64,000 nucleotides of DNA from Cercospora beticola. Taxonomy: Eukaryota > Ascomycota > Dothideomycetes > Mycosphaerellales > Mycosphaerellaceae. Positions within the stretch are counted from its first letter, which is position 1. The number at the start of each line of letters is the position of its first letter. Shown one piece after another: positions 11,129-21,828 of the stretch. A program made the position numbers and the translations under genes. The stretch spans positions 1,840,001 through 1,904,000 of the forward strand of contig NC_088943.1 in NCBI RefSeq assembly GCF_033473495.1. The letters run 5' to 3'. A model generated the notes under the pieces. That model made no database searches, was not told where the DNA came from, and saw only the letters and a program-made list of their open reading frames with translations.

Positions 11129-12133
11129 ATGGCCTATCGTTACACGTCTGCACTCCTTTTGCCCATCCTCTCCGCAGCCAGGCAAGAACTTACATCTGGA
11201 ATTGCTATGGCACCAAGAATTTATGCCAATGACGGACTAGCGCCAAAGCTTGTCAATTTTCCAAACGGGAGCAACGGATCGATTACCGCACATCTTTACT
11301 TACCAAAAGAATACAATGGCGACAATAAATACCCTTCAGTCGTGGTTGGTGGTTCGATGGCGTCGGTAAAGGAGCAGATGAGTGGAACATATGCCAGCCA
11401 ACTGGCAGAAAACGGCATCATCGCCATGGCCATTGACTATACCAACTGGGGAGAGAGCACTGGTGCTGAGCGTCAAGTGGAGAATCCTGTACAGAAGGCT
11501 GCAGATCTGTCCTCGGCAGTGAGCTTTCTATCAGGACGGGCTGATGTTGCGGGAACCGCGCTACTCGGAGTTTGCACATCTGGAGGCAACATTCTCTATA
11601 CTGCCGCAGAAGATACTCGGGTGCGTGCTCTGGTGAGCGTTGCTGGATTTTTCCCGGAAGCCACGTTGCTTTCAACCCTATTTGGAGCAGATGGGGTTGA
11701 AAGCCGTCAAATCTCTGGCCGTCAAGCTCGTGAGCTCTTTCAGAGAACCGGAGAGATTGAGATGATCAGAGCGTACTCCGATACAGAAGTGGCAGCCAGC
11801 AAGAACCCCAGCGACTCTTACTATATGGATCAGTCACGAGGTGGCGGCATTCGCGAATGGCGCAACTCGTTTTCCGTCATGGGATGGGAGTCGTGGTTAG
11901 CGTTCGATCCTGTGGCACAGGCACCCCACGTAAAAGCTCCAACTCTGATGATCCATTCTGAGAAGGCAGCTTTTCCTCGACAAGCCTCAAAGGTCTATGA
12001 ACTGCTAGCTGGGCCAAAAGAATCGATCTGGATAGACGCGACGCACTTCGACTTTTATGACGATACTCAGACTGTACTCCAAGCCGTGAAGGATATTGCT
12101 GCATTCCTGCATAACACGATTAGGGTTCAATAA
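11129..12133 (+). CDS. Alpha/beta hydrolase (YcjY/dienelactone-hydrolase-like)
   Basis: A single-exon gene of 334 codons. The nucleophile elbow reads GVCTSGG, so the nucleophile would be Cys as in dienelactone-hydrolase-like enzymes. The catalytic His lies in the ATHFDFYDD segment near the C-terminus, a pattern typical of the YcjY-like alpha/beta hydrolases. A VVVGGSMASVKEQMSG segment after the first strands is consistent with the oxyanion-hole region. The first ATG at 11129 gives an N-terminal extension with a hydrophobic run (TSALLLPILSAA); the ATG at 11207 (MAPRIYAND) would give the more usual short N-terminus. In fungal clusters such enzymes hydrolyse or transesterify small molecules. Its place after the sulfotransferase-like gene is compatible with a role in the NRPS pathway, but the MITE insertion shows the interval is not tightly constrained. 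Confidence 0.82.
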   Translation: MAYRYTSALLLPILSAARQELTSGIAMAPRIYANDGLAPKLVNFPNGSNGSITAHLYLPKEYNGDNKYPSVVVGGSMASVKEQMSGTYASQLAENGIIAMAIDYTNWGESTGAERQVENPVQKAADLSSAVSFLSGRADVAGTALLGVCTSGGNILYTAAEDTRVRALVSVAGFFPEATLLSTLFGADGVESRQISGRQARELFQRTGEIEMIRAYSDTEVAASKNPSDSYYMDQSRGGGIREWRNSFSVMGWESWLAFDPVAQAPHVKAPTLMIHSEKAAFPRQASKVYELLAGPKESIWIDATHFDFYDDTQTVLQAVKDIAAFLHNTIRVQ

Positions 12134-12815
12134 CATCCTCTGCTTCGTCTCGTCTAGCGGTTTTTCTTTGCGTGGCAGCTGAAGGGCGTGGGATTGTTGT
12201 CGTTGAAATTTGGAAGGCAATAAATCGATCTCAGACTCCAGAGTTATTTTCAGTGTGGTAGAGTCTGTCTTGAACGACTGTCAATGTAACGAATGACAGA
12301 CAGATCGATCGAAATACATGTTTCGTTGCCGCAATGTCGTCTCAGCCACCGCGTTGCTGAGGACGTCCCACCGCTTGGTATCATAAACGACGCATTTGAC
12401 ATCGATCGTAAATGCTTCATTCCTTTGGTCTCTGACGCGAGGCTCGAAGCAGGGCTAGCTTGTTCAAGTGCCGAAGTCATATGCGTGCTCTAGGGGTTCA
12501 CTTCGTGTTGAGGTATTAAGAACCAATTCCGACGAAGAGGATGAGTGTGCAATGAAAGTGATTCCAGCCCCACGCAGCAGATGCATGCATCACCATTCGT
12601 AGACAAGCTGACCGCGAAGGTTGGCAAAGAAGTACTCATATGCCTTCACGGCCGACATTGCGTACTCCAAACAAACGCCACCATGCACGATATACGCTGC
12701 TGGAGTCTATTGGTCCCAAAATCCCGCCTCTGAGGACTTCCCATCGATGCCGAATCCGTTACACCAGTGCCCTCCACACCGGCGGAGGATGGAAGAGCTA
12801 TACTGTCCATCGTTC
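12134..12815. other. Intergenic, no gene seen
   Basis: About 680 bp between converging genes. Frames here are short and motif-free; the interval probably holds the two 3' ends. Confidence 0.45.
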
Positions 12816-13145
12816 CTAAGTATTATACACGCAGCACCAGTCGCCTTCTTGCTCGCAACACGTTGTACATGTTCCATCTCCGCCGCAGTCAGTGCCCTAT
12901 AGCAAGAGAGACAGCATCAGCTTAGTTGCTCCTCCGATAAATGGTTCGCAATATCTTCTTACATCACCGCAATAGGTCTGCCACACTGTACAGGTGCCAA
13001 CGAAGACATTTGGGTCGTTATAGTCTGGATCTGGATCGACGTTGTTCGGATCCGGATCGACGGTATTGGGATTGAAAATATTGATAAATGGCCATTGCGC
13101 GACAGCGATCGTGGTAGTAGCTAGGAGAAGCGTAGGCAATTTCAT
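12816..13145 (-). CDS. Small secreted cysteine-rich protein (effector candidate)
   Basis: A two-exon gene of 87 residues: exon 1 at 13145-12963, a 66-bp intron (GTAAGA to CTATAG, with a CTAAGCTGAT branch region) and exon 2 at 12896-12816. The product starts with a clear signal peptide (MKLPTLLLATTTIAVAQ). A linker rich in Asn, Asp and Pro follows, with imperfect NxVDPDP repeats, and then a compact C-terminal domain with eight cysteines (CTVWQTYC, DCGGDGTC, TCC, WCC), enough for four disulfides. No known family is recognised. Small size, secretion and cysteine pairing are what fungal effectors and antimicrobial peptides show, but function is not established. The intron sits between cysteines 2 and 3 in phase 0, and the joined frame stays cysteine-rich, which supports the splice choice. 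Confidence 0.75.
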
Positions 13146-13589
13146 GGTGTAAGTTGCTTCGCCTGTTTCTGGAAGATTTGAGCCGGCGCCGAGAAATGTG
13201 TGTTTGATGAGCGACGCGGGAGACGTGGGAGAACGAGACAGACGCGATGAGCGTGCATGAAATGTAGATGTTCTTATACCAACACTGCAGACTGACCACA
13301 CATATGCGTCGAGCCCTACGGTCTATAAAAAGCAGCGTCAAATTGCCTAATTCGTCGATGGTCGTCGCGGCCTCGGCAAGGAACCCAGCTCTTGTGGGCA
13401 GCTGTGCCATGTCAAATTCAGAGCGTGCAGCTTGTCAGCAGGTTGTGGTATTTGATGTCAAATCTTTGTATTGCTTCCTGATTACGCCCAGTGCGGTAGA
13501 GCTTCACATGTCTGACAGCACACATACACATCGCTGCATATCTTGTTTATTAAATTTTCTGAATTTCTGCAACATGTCGAAGGTATGCT
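13146..13589. other. Intergenic, no gene seen
   Basis: About 440 bp holding the promoter of the cysteine-rich protein gene and the 3' end of the GH79 gene. No further motif was identified. Confidence 0.45.
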
Positions 13590-15257
13590 CTACTGCAGAT
13601 TCAAAATCACAGCGCTACTGTCGGGAATTTCAACAGTAACCTGACCGCGCTGGACTTTCACCTTCTCACCACAAGTCACATTGTTCAAACGCACTGGTCG
13701 TCCTTCGTCCAGTTCGAAAGCGTAGCTGAACCCGTCAAAGGTCACACCAGTGATTGCGTCGCTTCCGTTCGCCGTTAGACGCTGCAGTGAAGCTGAGCGG
13801 TAATAGCGAGGAACCTTGAAAGAGTAAGTCGTAGCAGGTCGCTCGCCTGGTGTCTTGTATTCGTTGTCATCAGATGTATTGTATGACTGGAGATTGATGA
13901 TAGCAATCTTGGTCAAGTCGCCATCCGCGTAAGAAGCAAAGGCCGACTGAAAGTCACCAGGTAGGCCAAGGTCGACAATTTGTGGACGTGCATTGGTTAG
14001 ATCGCCGAGGAAAGCCGCAGTGGCAATGTTGCCATAGTATGGTGCCTTGGTACCTTTTGTGGTATTTCTCGTCTCGATCGGCTGCCATGGCTGATATCTG
14101 TAGTTTGTGCCTTGATGCATGTGCCATCTTGCCAGGCCACCAGTGATAAGCGTCAGAGCATAATCGAAGCCCCAAAGTGCAGCGCCGAAAGAGTTGGAAA
14201 CACCGCCAATGCCTTGTCTGGCAAGCGAGTTACCTTCACCGAGAATAATTGGAGCATTCTCGGGCACGAGGCTTTGGTCCGGGATATTGTGAATGGAAGC
14301 CGAGACTGCTGCCAGCTGACCAACTGCACGTTTGTTGTTGGTATGGTTCATGAGAGTGCCTTGTAGCGTGATGCCTGGGTCGCCACGAGCGCCAATGTAT
14401 CTTTGGCGACAAATGTTAGCGAATTTTTGTCGCAGATGATGCTGTAGAAAGACTCACTTGTGTTGGGCAATGATCCCGACAGTGTTATCCTCATTCAAGC
14501 CAGCAGAAAAGGTTTTGGCAACACTGAGATTGGAGAGTGCCGGTGCGCCAGCAAAAGATGGAGCCAAGAACTTGTATTGCTCATCAGTGCTCAACTCTGG
14601 ACAGGCATCATCTACTTCTTCTCGAATCCTGCGACTCCATTCCAGCCATTCTGCAACATAGTCTTCCTCGTTGTAGTCGGGATCGCGAGGAGGATTGGGC
14701 GTTATCGGTACAATGAACAGATCTGGCTCATTTCCAAGCTCCCAGGCGTAGAAGCGGCCTTGCAATGCCTTGCAAGCGTAGGGAACGGAGTCAAGCAACG
14801 CCTGACGGTCTTCCGCCGAGTCTTCTCCCAAGTTGAAGCCGTGGCTGAAGTGATAGCCTGGCCATGTCTGATACGACTCGAACCAAGCTGGGCCGATCGT
14901 CTGATTTGCAGGGTAATCCGGATTGGCAGGGTTAAAGACCTGCAGAACTGCTTCCTCTTGTGAAGCGTTGAAAATGGTCAAGTCCTGAGTGTTGCCGCCC
15001 ACTCGAATCAAAGGCTTGCTCCCAGCATATCTTGCAACATTCTCCAGCAAGTTGTAAGAGTATGTATTCGGGTTAGACAAGTTTCCTGCAAAATCAGCCA
15101 GCGAGGAGAATTCGATCGAGTAGGATACGAAGTGCTCCAGAGGTCGTTTTGCATCCTTGGGTGGAGATGCTGGAATGTTGATTTTCTTGCTTGCAGAAAG
15201 AGGCGAGGCATGGGCGGCAGTCGCCAGACCGATAGTGGTGTAAGTAAGTGTCCTCAT
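13590..15257 (-). CDS. Secreted glycoside hydrolase family 79 (beta-glucuronidase type)
   Basis: A two-exon gene (15257-14458 and 14400-13590; 57-bp intron GTGAGT to CAAAG) encoding 536 residues. A signal peptide (MRTLTYTTIGLATAAHA) is followed by the GH79 barrel. The acid/base glutamate is in WELGNEPD (Glu 177) and the nucleophile in ILGEGNS (Glu 322). The start of the barrel has the usual RVGGNTQD. The remaining about 150 residues form the C-terminal beta domain of fungal GH79 enzymes. These release terminal glucuronic acid or 4-O-methyl-glucuronic acid from arabinogalactan proteins or other glycans outside the cell. There are several N-glycosylation sequons. The ATG at 15257 was chosen because it starts directly at the signal peptide. 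Confidence 0.92.
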
Positions 15258-16727
15258 GATGGGCGATCCACAAGGCTGGCGTGGTATTCGAGGCAACAAA
15301 ACGCATTGCTATTTATCTGCACTAACGTCTTGTGGGTTCCGAGACGTTGCAGTAGTAAGTAAGAGGTTCAGCTGTCCAAATCCCGACCGAGCAATGGAAT
15401 ATTACTGTGCCTGTTCACGGATCCCCTCCAATCGCCTATTGTGGCTCAATCAGGCATCTCACTCATCGCGGCCTCACTGGCGAGAGGCTCGGCTAGCACG
15501 ACCGGCAATTGGAGTATGTGCCATTGCGAGACAAGCGCTTGGCCATGCTGAGATCGACTTGAAACCATCTCAGAAAGAGGAAGTCACCTGTGCATGAAAG
15601 CATAGCGAGATCCGGAAAAGTGGACTTGAGTGTGGGTGTTGCGCGGGGAAGTGTGGAGGTGGATATTTCTACCTGGGGTAGCTGCGCGTTGATGCGGAAA
15701 TTCGCTCCGTTTCCAAACGCCGATGCGCTCGACAAGCAGCGAATTGCAAGTCAGCCTGCAGTGGCACGGGGAGCACTGAGTTCACTTCACTTGCTTTCCA
15801 AAGGAGGTGGCTGTCGATCGTGGTTCTTCTCTCAGAATCTTAACACTCCTCATCCACAGCTTCGCTCTGGTGAGGAACAAGGAGAGTGGCCTGGCGTCAG
15901 TCCTGGCTACTGATTTGGAGAGGTCTGATGCAGAATCGTTGACACAGTAGGCGAATCGTGTCAAGGATAGAGTTATGAGTACGCTCCCGGTATGGTCGCG
16001 CGGCAGCAAGTCCACTTTTGCATGGAATCGAACATCATTTTCCACGCCTTGAGCGCAGCAGGTCGTTCTCGTCATGAAAATGTTACTGTTCCGCAACACG
16101 TCATCGACATGTTGGCTGTTGGTACAGGGATCGGGTGCTCCGGGGTTCGCTTGTGGCCTCGCGTCTGGCATTCGTGCTTTGATCGTGCTGCAAACTTCAG
16201 TTGCTCGTCAGATAAAGCGTGCTGATGAGGATCAAACTATCGATGACCATTTTTCCAGAAATGTATGTCGCAGTTGTGAGAGTTTGAACTTGAGTTGGGT
16301 TGTGCTTGTGCTTTCCATTTCCGCTTCATGCACGTGGTTTCTCGGCAAAGCTTCAGGGGGGTTCCTTGCACTCATCTTGCTCTCCACATCTCTTCTCTTC
16401 GTTCTTTCCGATGTATACGAGCAAAATCAACACTGCGCGATTATCGAATGATCCAGACTTGTCCAGCGTTCAATTCCTTTGGCGAACCTCTGTGAGAAGA
16501 TTGCAATGCTGTAGATTAATGTATGCAAGCTGCGCCCCCAGCCCTTTATCATCCGCGTCATCAAACACAGCTGGCACGATACCAAGCGCTTATGATAATG
16601 CCCGGCCAAGCACCGGACCACTCGGGCGAATAGTCATCATGTCGCCGGGATCAGAAGAAGAATCATTACATCTCTCTCCCTTCGCAAACGCTGCAATGTC
16701 GCCAGCTGTCACACGTGGCCTGTCACG
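15258..16727. other. Intergenic, no convincing gene
   Basis: A 1.47-kb interval between divergent genes. Several overlapping frames of 60-160 codons exist on both strands, but none shows a domain, signal peptide plus cysteine pattern or consistent exon structure. It must contain the promoters of the GH79 and GT64 genes. Confidence 0.45.
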
Positions 16728-17818
16728 ATGCCCATCTCGACAATATGGGAGCGGCGAACCCTACTTTTCGCCTGTCCACTCGCTTTGCTGACATTACTGC
16801 TTCTGGCGGGATGGCTGCGGCATGATCCCAGCGCGATAAGACATCCGCTGCAGGTGCTGGGCTTGAGCCATGAGGGTGATGGACTGGAGAGCGTTTTAGG
16901 ACAAGAGAAATCGGCAGAGGAGGATGGTTTTACGTGAGTGGCTTGAGAGAAAGCATCATGCATGAATACGTGATACTTACAAATTGTGATTAAAGTATCG
17001 TTTCGCCCACATACCGAAGACTCGAAACTTTACCACAGTTCCTCGACAATTACGCGAATGGCAATTTGAGCAGCCTCCGAAAGATTGTTCTTCTGTGGAA
17101 TGATGTCGAGAATGATCCGCCTCCATCTCTCCTCGGGACATTAGACACGTACCGCGTCCCGGTGGTACTCGAGCAACGACACATCAACTCCCTCAACCAG
17201 CGATTCCACCCTACTGAGCATGTCAAAACGAATTGTGTCTTCTCGGTGGACGATGATATGATATTCAAGCCGGAAGATGTAGAATATGGGTACCAGGCCT
17301 GGAAAGACCAGAACAAAGGACGGCAACGAATGCTTGGTTTCATCGCTCGAGAAGTGAGGAGGAAGGGGCAACAGATCATTTACGACCAGCCTCACAAGGA
17401 ATATCACATGGTCTTGACGAAAGCGGCATTCTACCACACCGACTGGATGCGAGGCTACTGGGCAGATGATGCCGTGATGAGGTCGATGCGGGAATATGTC
17501 GAGGAGCGTAAGTTGGCCATTTCCCGAACCGCAATGATTTAGAGATCCGGCTGACATGACCCTCCAGACGACAATTGCGAAGACATACTCATGTCCTTTT
17601 TGCACGCCCACCACACTCGAATTCCGCCAATCTTTGTGAAGCCAGAAGTCAAAATTGACTTTGGCGGGAGTGGTGGAATATCGTCTCGAAAAGGGCATAT
17701 CAAAGGTCGCATAGCGTGTGTCAAACGTTTCAACGAAGCTTTTGGGGATGAGACGCTGGTCCCAACTGATACCATACTGGAGAGAGTGAGGCCGGACTTG
17801 TGGGAGCAATGGGGGTAG
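16728..17818 (+). CDS. Glycosyltransferase family 64 (exostosin C-terminal type), type II membrane protein
   Basis: Three exons (16728-16933, 16996-17507, 17568-17818) with introns of 62 and 60 bp encode 322 residues. The N-terminus has a short cytosolic tail and one membrane anchor (about residues 11-28), as in Golgi type II glycosyltransferases. The GT64 domain starts at TIVSPTYRRLETL, has the metal-binding FSVDDDMIF (Asp 154-156) and ends with DNCEDILMSFL, which matches the exostosin-like C-terminal part. The second splice joins EE to HDNCEDIL and restores this motif. The family transfers GlcNAc or related sugars from UDP-sugars; the acceptor in fungi is not defined. Canonical GT-AG sites and frame continuity make the model firm. 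Confidence 0.9.
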
Positions 17819-18192
17819 GATTAGCAGTGCATTTACCGAGCCATGCAAAGCGAACAGCGCAACTGATTTGCCGCCCGGGCTTAAGTCGTTCTGCTTCGAC
17901 GTATTTGCTGTTGCCCATCCCGCCTTTTGCTTTCCAGAAAGGCTCTCTTCCAATGAGCGCTTTCGACTCCCGATGAACCAAGGTACTCTTTCGAGTTCTG
18001 CCAATTCCCAAACTCCGTGCGCTATGCCCGAGCCGACGTGCAGAGCTGCAGTTTTTCTTTTGTACTCTCCAAGACATGCTGTCGCCTTTCACTGAAATGT
18101 GCGACCGAATCGTTGCAGAGGAAGTATTTGGCTCGCATATAATCGTGACATCCTTAACCCGATCCAGCGTACGATCAGCTCGCGGATCGCGT
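17819..18192. other. Intergenic, no gene seen
   Basis: Converging 3' ends of the GT64 gene and the RAMP4 gene; nothing else recognised. Confidence 0.45.
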
Positions 18193-18607
18193 CTAGAAGT
18201 AGCTGAAAATCAATCGCAGAAGCTCAAAGATCAACCCTCCGCATACAACGAACAGCATCAAGTCTAGGCGGCCACAGTTAGCTCAATGCCCTGTAATTGT
18301 CTTGTCCCAGCTCGCAAGCTATATCTCTGCTCTTCCACAGTTCCACACGACTTACATAACCACCCTTTGCTAATAGGTGCCTTCTCCACCTTTTGCTTCG
18401 CTTTCTGGCTCGCAGCGTTCAATGTGTCCCGGATCTCGGTGGGAGCCCCCATCTTCTTTTGCTCGCGTGCGGCATATGCGGCGTTGGCGCGTCGTTGTTG
18501 TGGTGTTTGCGCCTACCAAGCACAGATATAATTAGCATATGGCGACCACTTTGCCTGGAGACGTAGTATCGGAGTCGCGATGTGCCGGGCACTGGGAAGC
18601 ATACCAT
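18193..18607 (-). CDS. YSY6: Stress-associated ER protein RAMP4/YSY6
   Basis: A 76-residue tail-anchored protein assembled from three exons: 18607-18605 (only the ATG), 18512-18356 and 18263-18193, with two introns of 92 bp. The sequence begins M-AQTPQQRRANAAYAAREQ, the conserved start of RAMP4/SERP1. It continues through a basic helix to APISKGWL and then a membrane segment LMLFVVCGGLIFELLRLIF, both very close to the fungal family. Splice evidence: ATG|GTATGC to TTGGTAG|GCG for intron 1, with a TGCTAAT branch site. Intron 2 runs from TTAT|GTAAGT to CTAAC...CCTAG|AC. RAMP4 associates with the Sec61 translocon and protects nascent membrane proteins under ER stress. The exons are too small and split to appear as one open frame, so the gene is easily missed. 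Confidence 0.88.
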
Positions 18608-18980
18608 TGTGTCGTGTGCTTTCGATTCGTGTCGAGGGGAAATTCGGGTCGCTCGTGGTCACAGGTCGATCTGGTTCTACGCTGAGCTGAGTCGGATCTC
18701 GACAACGGTATCGTTGAATATAGCAAGTTCGTTCGAGCACTGGAGTAGCTACGCGAAGTGGTACATGAACGCGAAGGTGTCCTTTCCCAGGCCAAGGGTC
18801 CAGCACATGCGCGCCAAGCCCGACAGGGAACAGGGTTCAACCGACGACATCAGCCTTAAATCCGTTTCGACGCAAGCCACATCGACTTGATCAAAACTTC
18901 ATCCACAGACACACGCTAATCGGGACTGGATACAAATATACAAGAACAATGCGCCGGTGACCAATTCCAAATCCTCCAGC
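18608..18980. promoter_or_regulatory. Divergent promoter between RAMP4 and NAA25 genes
   Basis: About 370 bp separate the two divergent starts. No specific control site was identified; a short upstream ATG (ATGCGCCGGTGA, 18950-18961) precedes the NAA25 start and encodes only three residues. Confidence 0.45.
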
Positions 18981-21308
18981 ATGGCGCGCTATCCTACCTA
19001 CGAAGAATACGCCAAGAACGGAAAGTTCAAAGAAGGAATTGCCCGCTGCGATCAGCTCTTATCCAAGAACCCAATAGATGTAAGCCTGCTCATCACCAAA
19101 CTGCAACTACTTTGCACATCTCAGCCCAGCTCTCCTCAAGGACCACGGATACTAGATCAGTTGGTCGCAACACAGCCGGCAATACAGGACTTGAACGAGC
19201 TTGTTTCCATCGAAATCGCTGTGATCGACACTTTCAAGAACACCTACCCGCAACCTCTTACTGCAGGACCCACGATCGCCAAACTCTGGGAGAATGCCTT
19301 CAAAGCCAATACCAATGTCACATACAGATTCGAATTGTTGACAGTCCGTTATCAGCGGGCCATTTACGACAACCGGATACAGGATGTGCAGCAGACGTTG
19401 ATTCAGCTGAAGCAATTCCAGCCCAAGAATCGTTCAATCTATATGGCTCATGCGGCTTATACTCAGCTGCTGTCGAAGAGTAAAGATGACTTGCAGTCGA
19501 AACTTGCACTTGGTTTGGCTCGGAAAGCTGTGAGTGAGAATTTCGACGCGGACTCGAGCCTGGATTGCAGAGTTGCGGGACAAATCTTCGCGATTCAAGG
19601 AAGCGAGAAGGACTTGGAGAGCATACGAGATCGGCAGGCATTTCGGGAGAGTAAGCAGGTATATGAAGCGTTACAGTTGCATCGGCAATCGACGAATGGT
19701 GAGTGAGCGACTATGATTCACTGCGAGGAAGCTGATTTGCTGATAGGTTGTTTAGTTTCCGTGCAAAAACCAGCTGGACCAGATCCAGAAAAGCAAAGCT
19801 CGAGAGAATGGCTGGAGGCCACATCAGAATCACTGAAATCGCAGCTTAAGAAGATCGTCGATGAAGATGCAGCTGCATCGGTACTGAACGCCTTCGTGAT
19901 TGATGCCATTCGGCTATTCCACACTGCCACCACCAAGCTGGACTTAGGTCATCGCAAGCGCGCTGCCGCGGATCCATGTTTCCTCGCTGTATCTGGACTA
20001 GTGAAGTTATACGCCGATTCCGCCAACGACACATACTTGCTTCAGTCCATTTTCCTGGCCGAGCAACTGCTCACTTTCGAACCACATGTGCACGAGGCGC
20101 GGCTGATTCTGGTATATCTCTACATGCGACTCGGCCTTGGCAGTGAGGCAATGCGTCTTTTTGATTCGCTCAGTATCAAGGAGGTACAATTCGACACTGT
20201 TGGACACACGCTGTTCACTCGCATCAGCACAACACATCCCTTTCGAACACAACTTCCTTCTGGCGACTACTTCGAGCCACATGAGCGAACAAACAAGGCA
20301 CTTCAAGTCCCACCTCGACATGAGAACAAGCTCTTTGAAACTGAGGCAGCTGTTCTCGAACACAACCAGACCGGAATGATCTTCGAGCTGAACGGATTGC
20401 GGGAAGAGATACGGCACAGCTTCATGCGAAGAGTCACGCTTCTTGAGCATCGTCGAACGGCTCGTTTGTCAGGAAAAGGCTACGGCAAAGGAACCAGCGA
20501 GATTGGCCCTCGCGTTCTCGATGCCTGGACCAACCTCAAGGACAATCGAGACTTCAATGCAGCATTCGACTTTGGCTACGGCGCGGAAAGAGCACTTTAT
20601 GCCACATCCTCTAGCAGCATCGAGGCGTTCCCCAAGCGAACCTGGCTCCTCTACAATCTTGCCGCTGACCAAGCCTGGTCTGTTGCATCCAAACAGATCC
20701 CTCTCCTCCTGGACACGGATACGAAGAAGCTCAGCGACACCCTCCAGACCGCGCTCGAATCCCAGTCCGAGCTCACCCCTGCTGAAACACTCTCCGCATA
20801 CCTCATACTCTCTACCCTTCCCGTCCTCTCGAGCATCAAATCCAGCGATCCGCAGCCACCCTCTTCAGAAGCGCTCAAAAGCATCAGCGCTCAACTCCAA
20901 CGTCTCAACATTGAGACCCTCTGCTCTAACCCCTCATCCCTCACTCAAGGTCTTCAAGCACATTGTACATACCTCGACACTCTAATCATCCTCCTTCAGA
21001 CCTGCAAACTCGCAGCTGAGACGCCTTCGCTCTTTACAGATGAGTTCAAAGCGATCCGCGACGCAGCAATGAAGGGCGTGAGAGATCTGCAAGAGCATGC
21101 CACGGAAGTGGCTTCGTCTTTCAGTGGGAAGGCGAATGTACGTTTTGAGGAATTGATTAGTGGAGGGGACGATGAGGTGCAAAAAGTGCTATTGGAATTG
21201 TTCGGCAAAGAGAAATTGGACGTCTTAGCGCCGAAGTTGCGAGAGAGCGCGAGGGAGGGATGGATGGGTGTGGGGAAGGTGGTTCTGCCTGCGGCAACTC
21301 GAAGCTGA
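18981..21308 (+). CDS. naa25: N-terminal acetyltransferase B complex auxiliary subunit (NAA25/Mdm20)
   Basis: Two exons (18981-19698 and 19747-21308) with a 48-bp intron (GTGAGT to GATAG) encode 759 residues. The protein is all-helical and TPR-like. The N-terminal YEEYAKNGKFKEGIARCDQLL and following helices look like tetratricopeptide units. The middle has YLLQSIFLAEQLLTFEPHVHEARLILVYLYMRLG and GHTLFTRIS, segments I associate with the NatB non-catalytic subunit. With NAA20 it forms NatB, which acetylates Met-Asp, Met-Glu and Met-Asn N-termini co-translationally at the ribosome; loss affects actin and mitochondria in yeast. The ATG at 18981 (MARYPTYEEY) was preferred over an upstream GTG frame opening. 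Housekeeping gene. Confidence 0.85.
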
Positions 21309-21828
21309 CTTGAGACCAGTCAACATGAGCGGGCACTTGTCTTAATGATGGCAACGCTGGTGATAGCATTAGCCTGGCATGCATTCACGATCGGTGGTTG
21401 ACAGAGATGGCAATTGGCGCATAACCAGATCTTGCTCTATACAATTCAGCATTGTTGGGTAATCGACATGAGTAGAATGTTCAGAGTTTCAAGAATCAGT
21501 AGAAAGCCCTAAGTTGTGCTGCGAAAAGTATGTTTCCATCCTGGGTATCACCAAAAGTTTATGCCAAAAAAAAAACCAACAGCAATGCCCTATCGTTATC
21601 ATCTGGTCGCCTTCTGCACTTGGCAGTTCCCAAACTGTGACTCGCGTTCTCCCTCCAATGATCTGTATCATGCGTCGTGATGCTCTGGTACAGGATATCC
21701 GCTCTGGATGTTAATGTGTGCACAACGACTTTTTCTCCAAGTAAAGGCTCCAAAAAAGAAAAAAGCCAACAACGCCTCGCTCGAACGCATCATCTCCTCT
21801 CATCCACAGTCGCTCGCTGATCTTCGTT
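21309..21828. other. Intergenic, no gene seen
   Basis: Converging 3' ends. An A-rich run near 21566 is the only notable composition. Confidence 0.45.
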
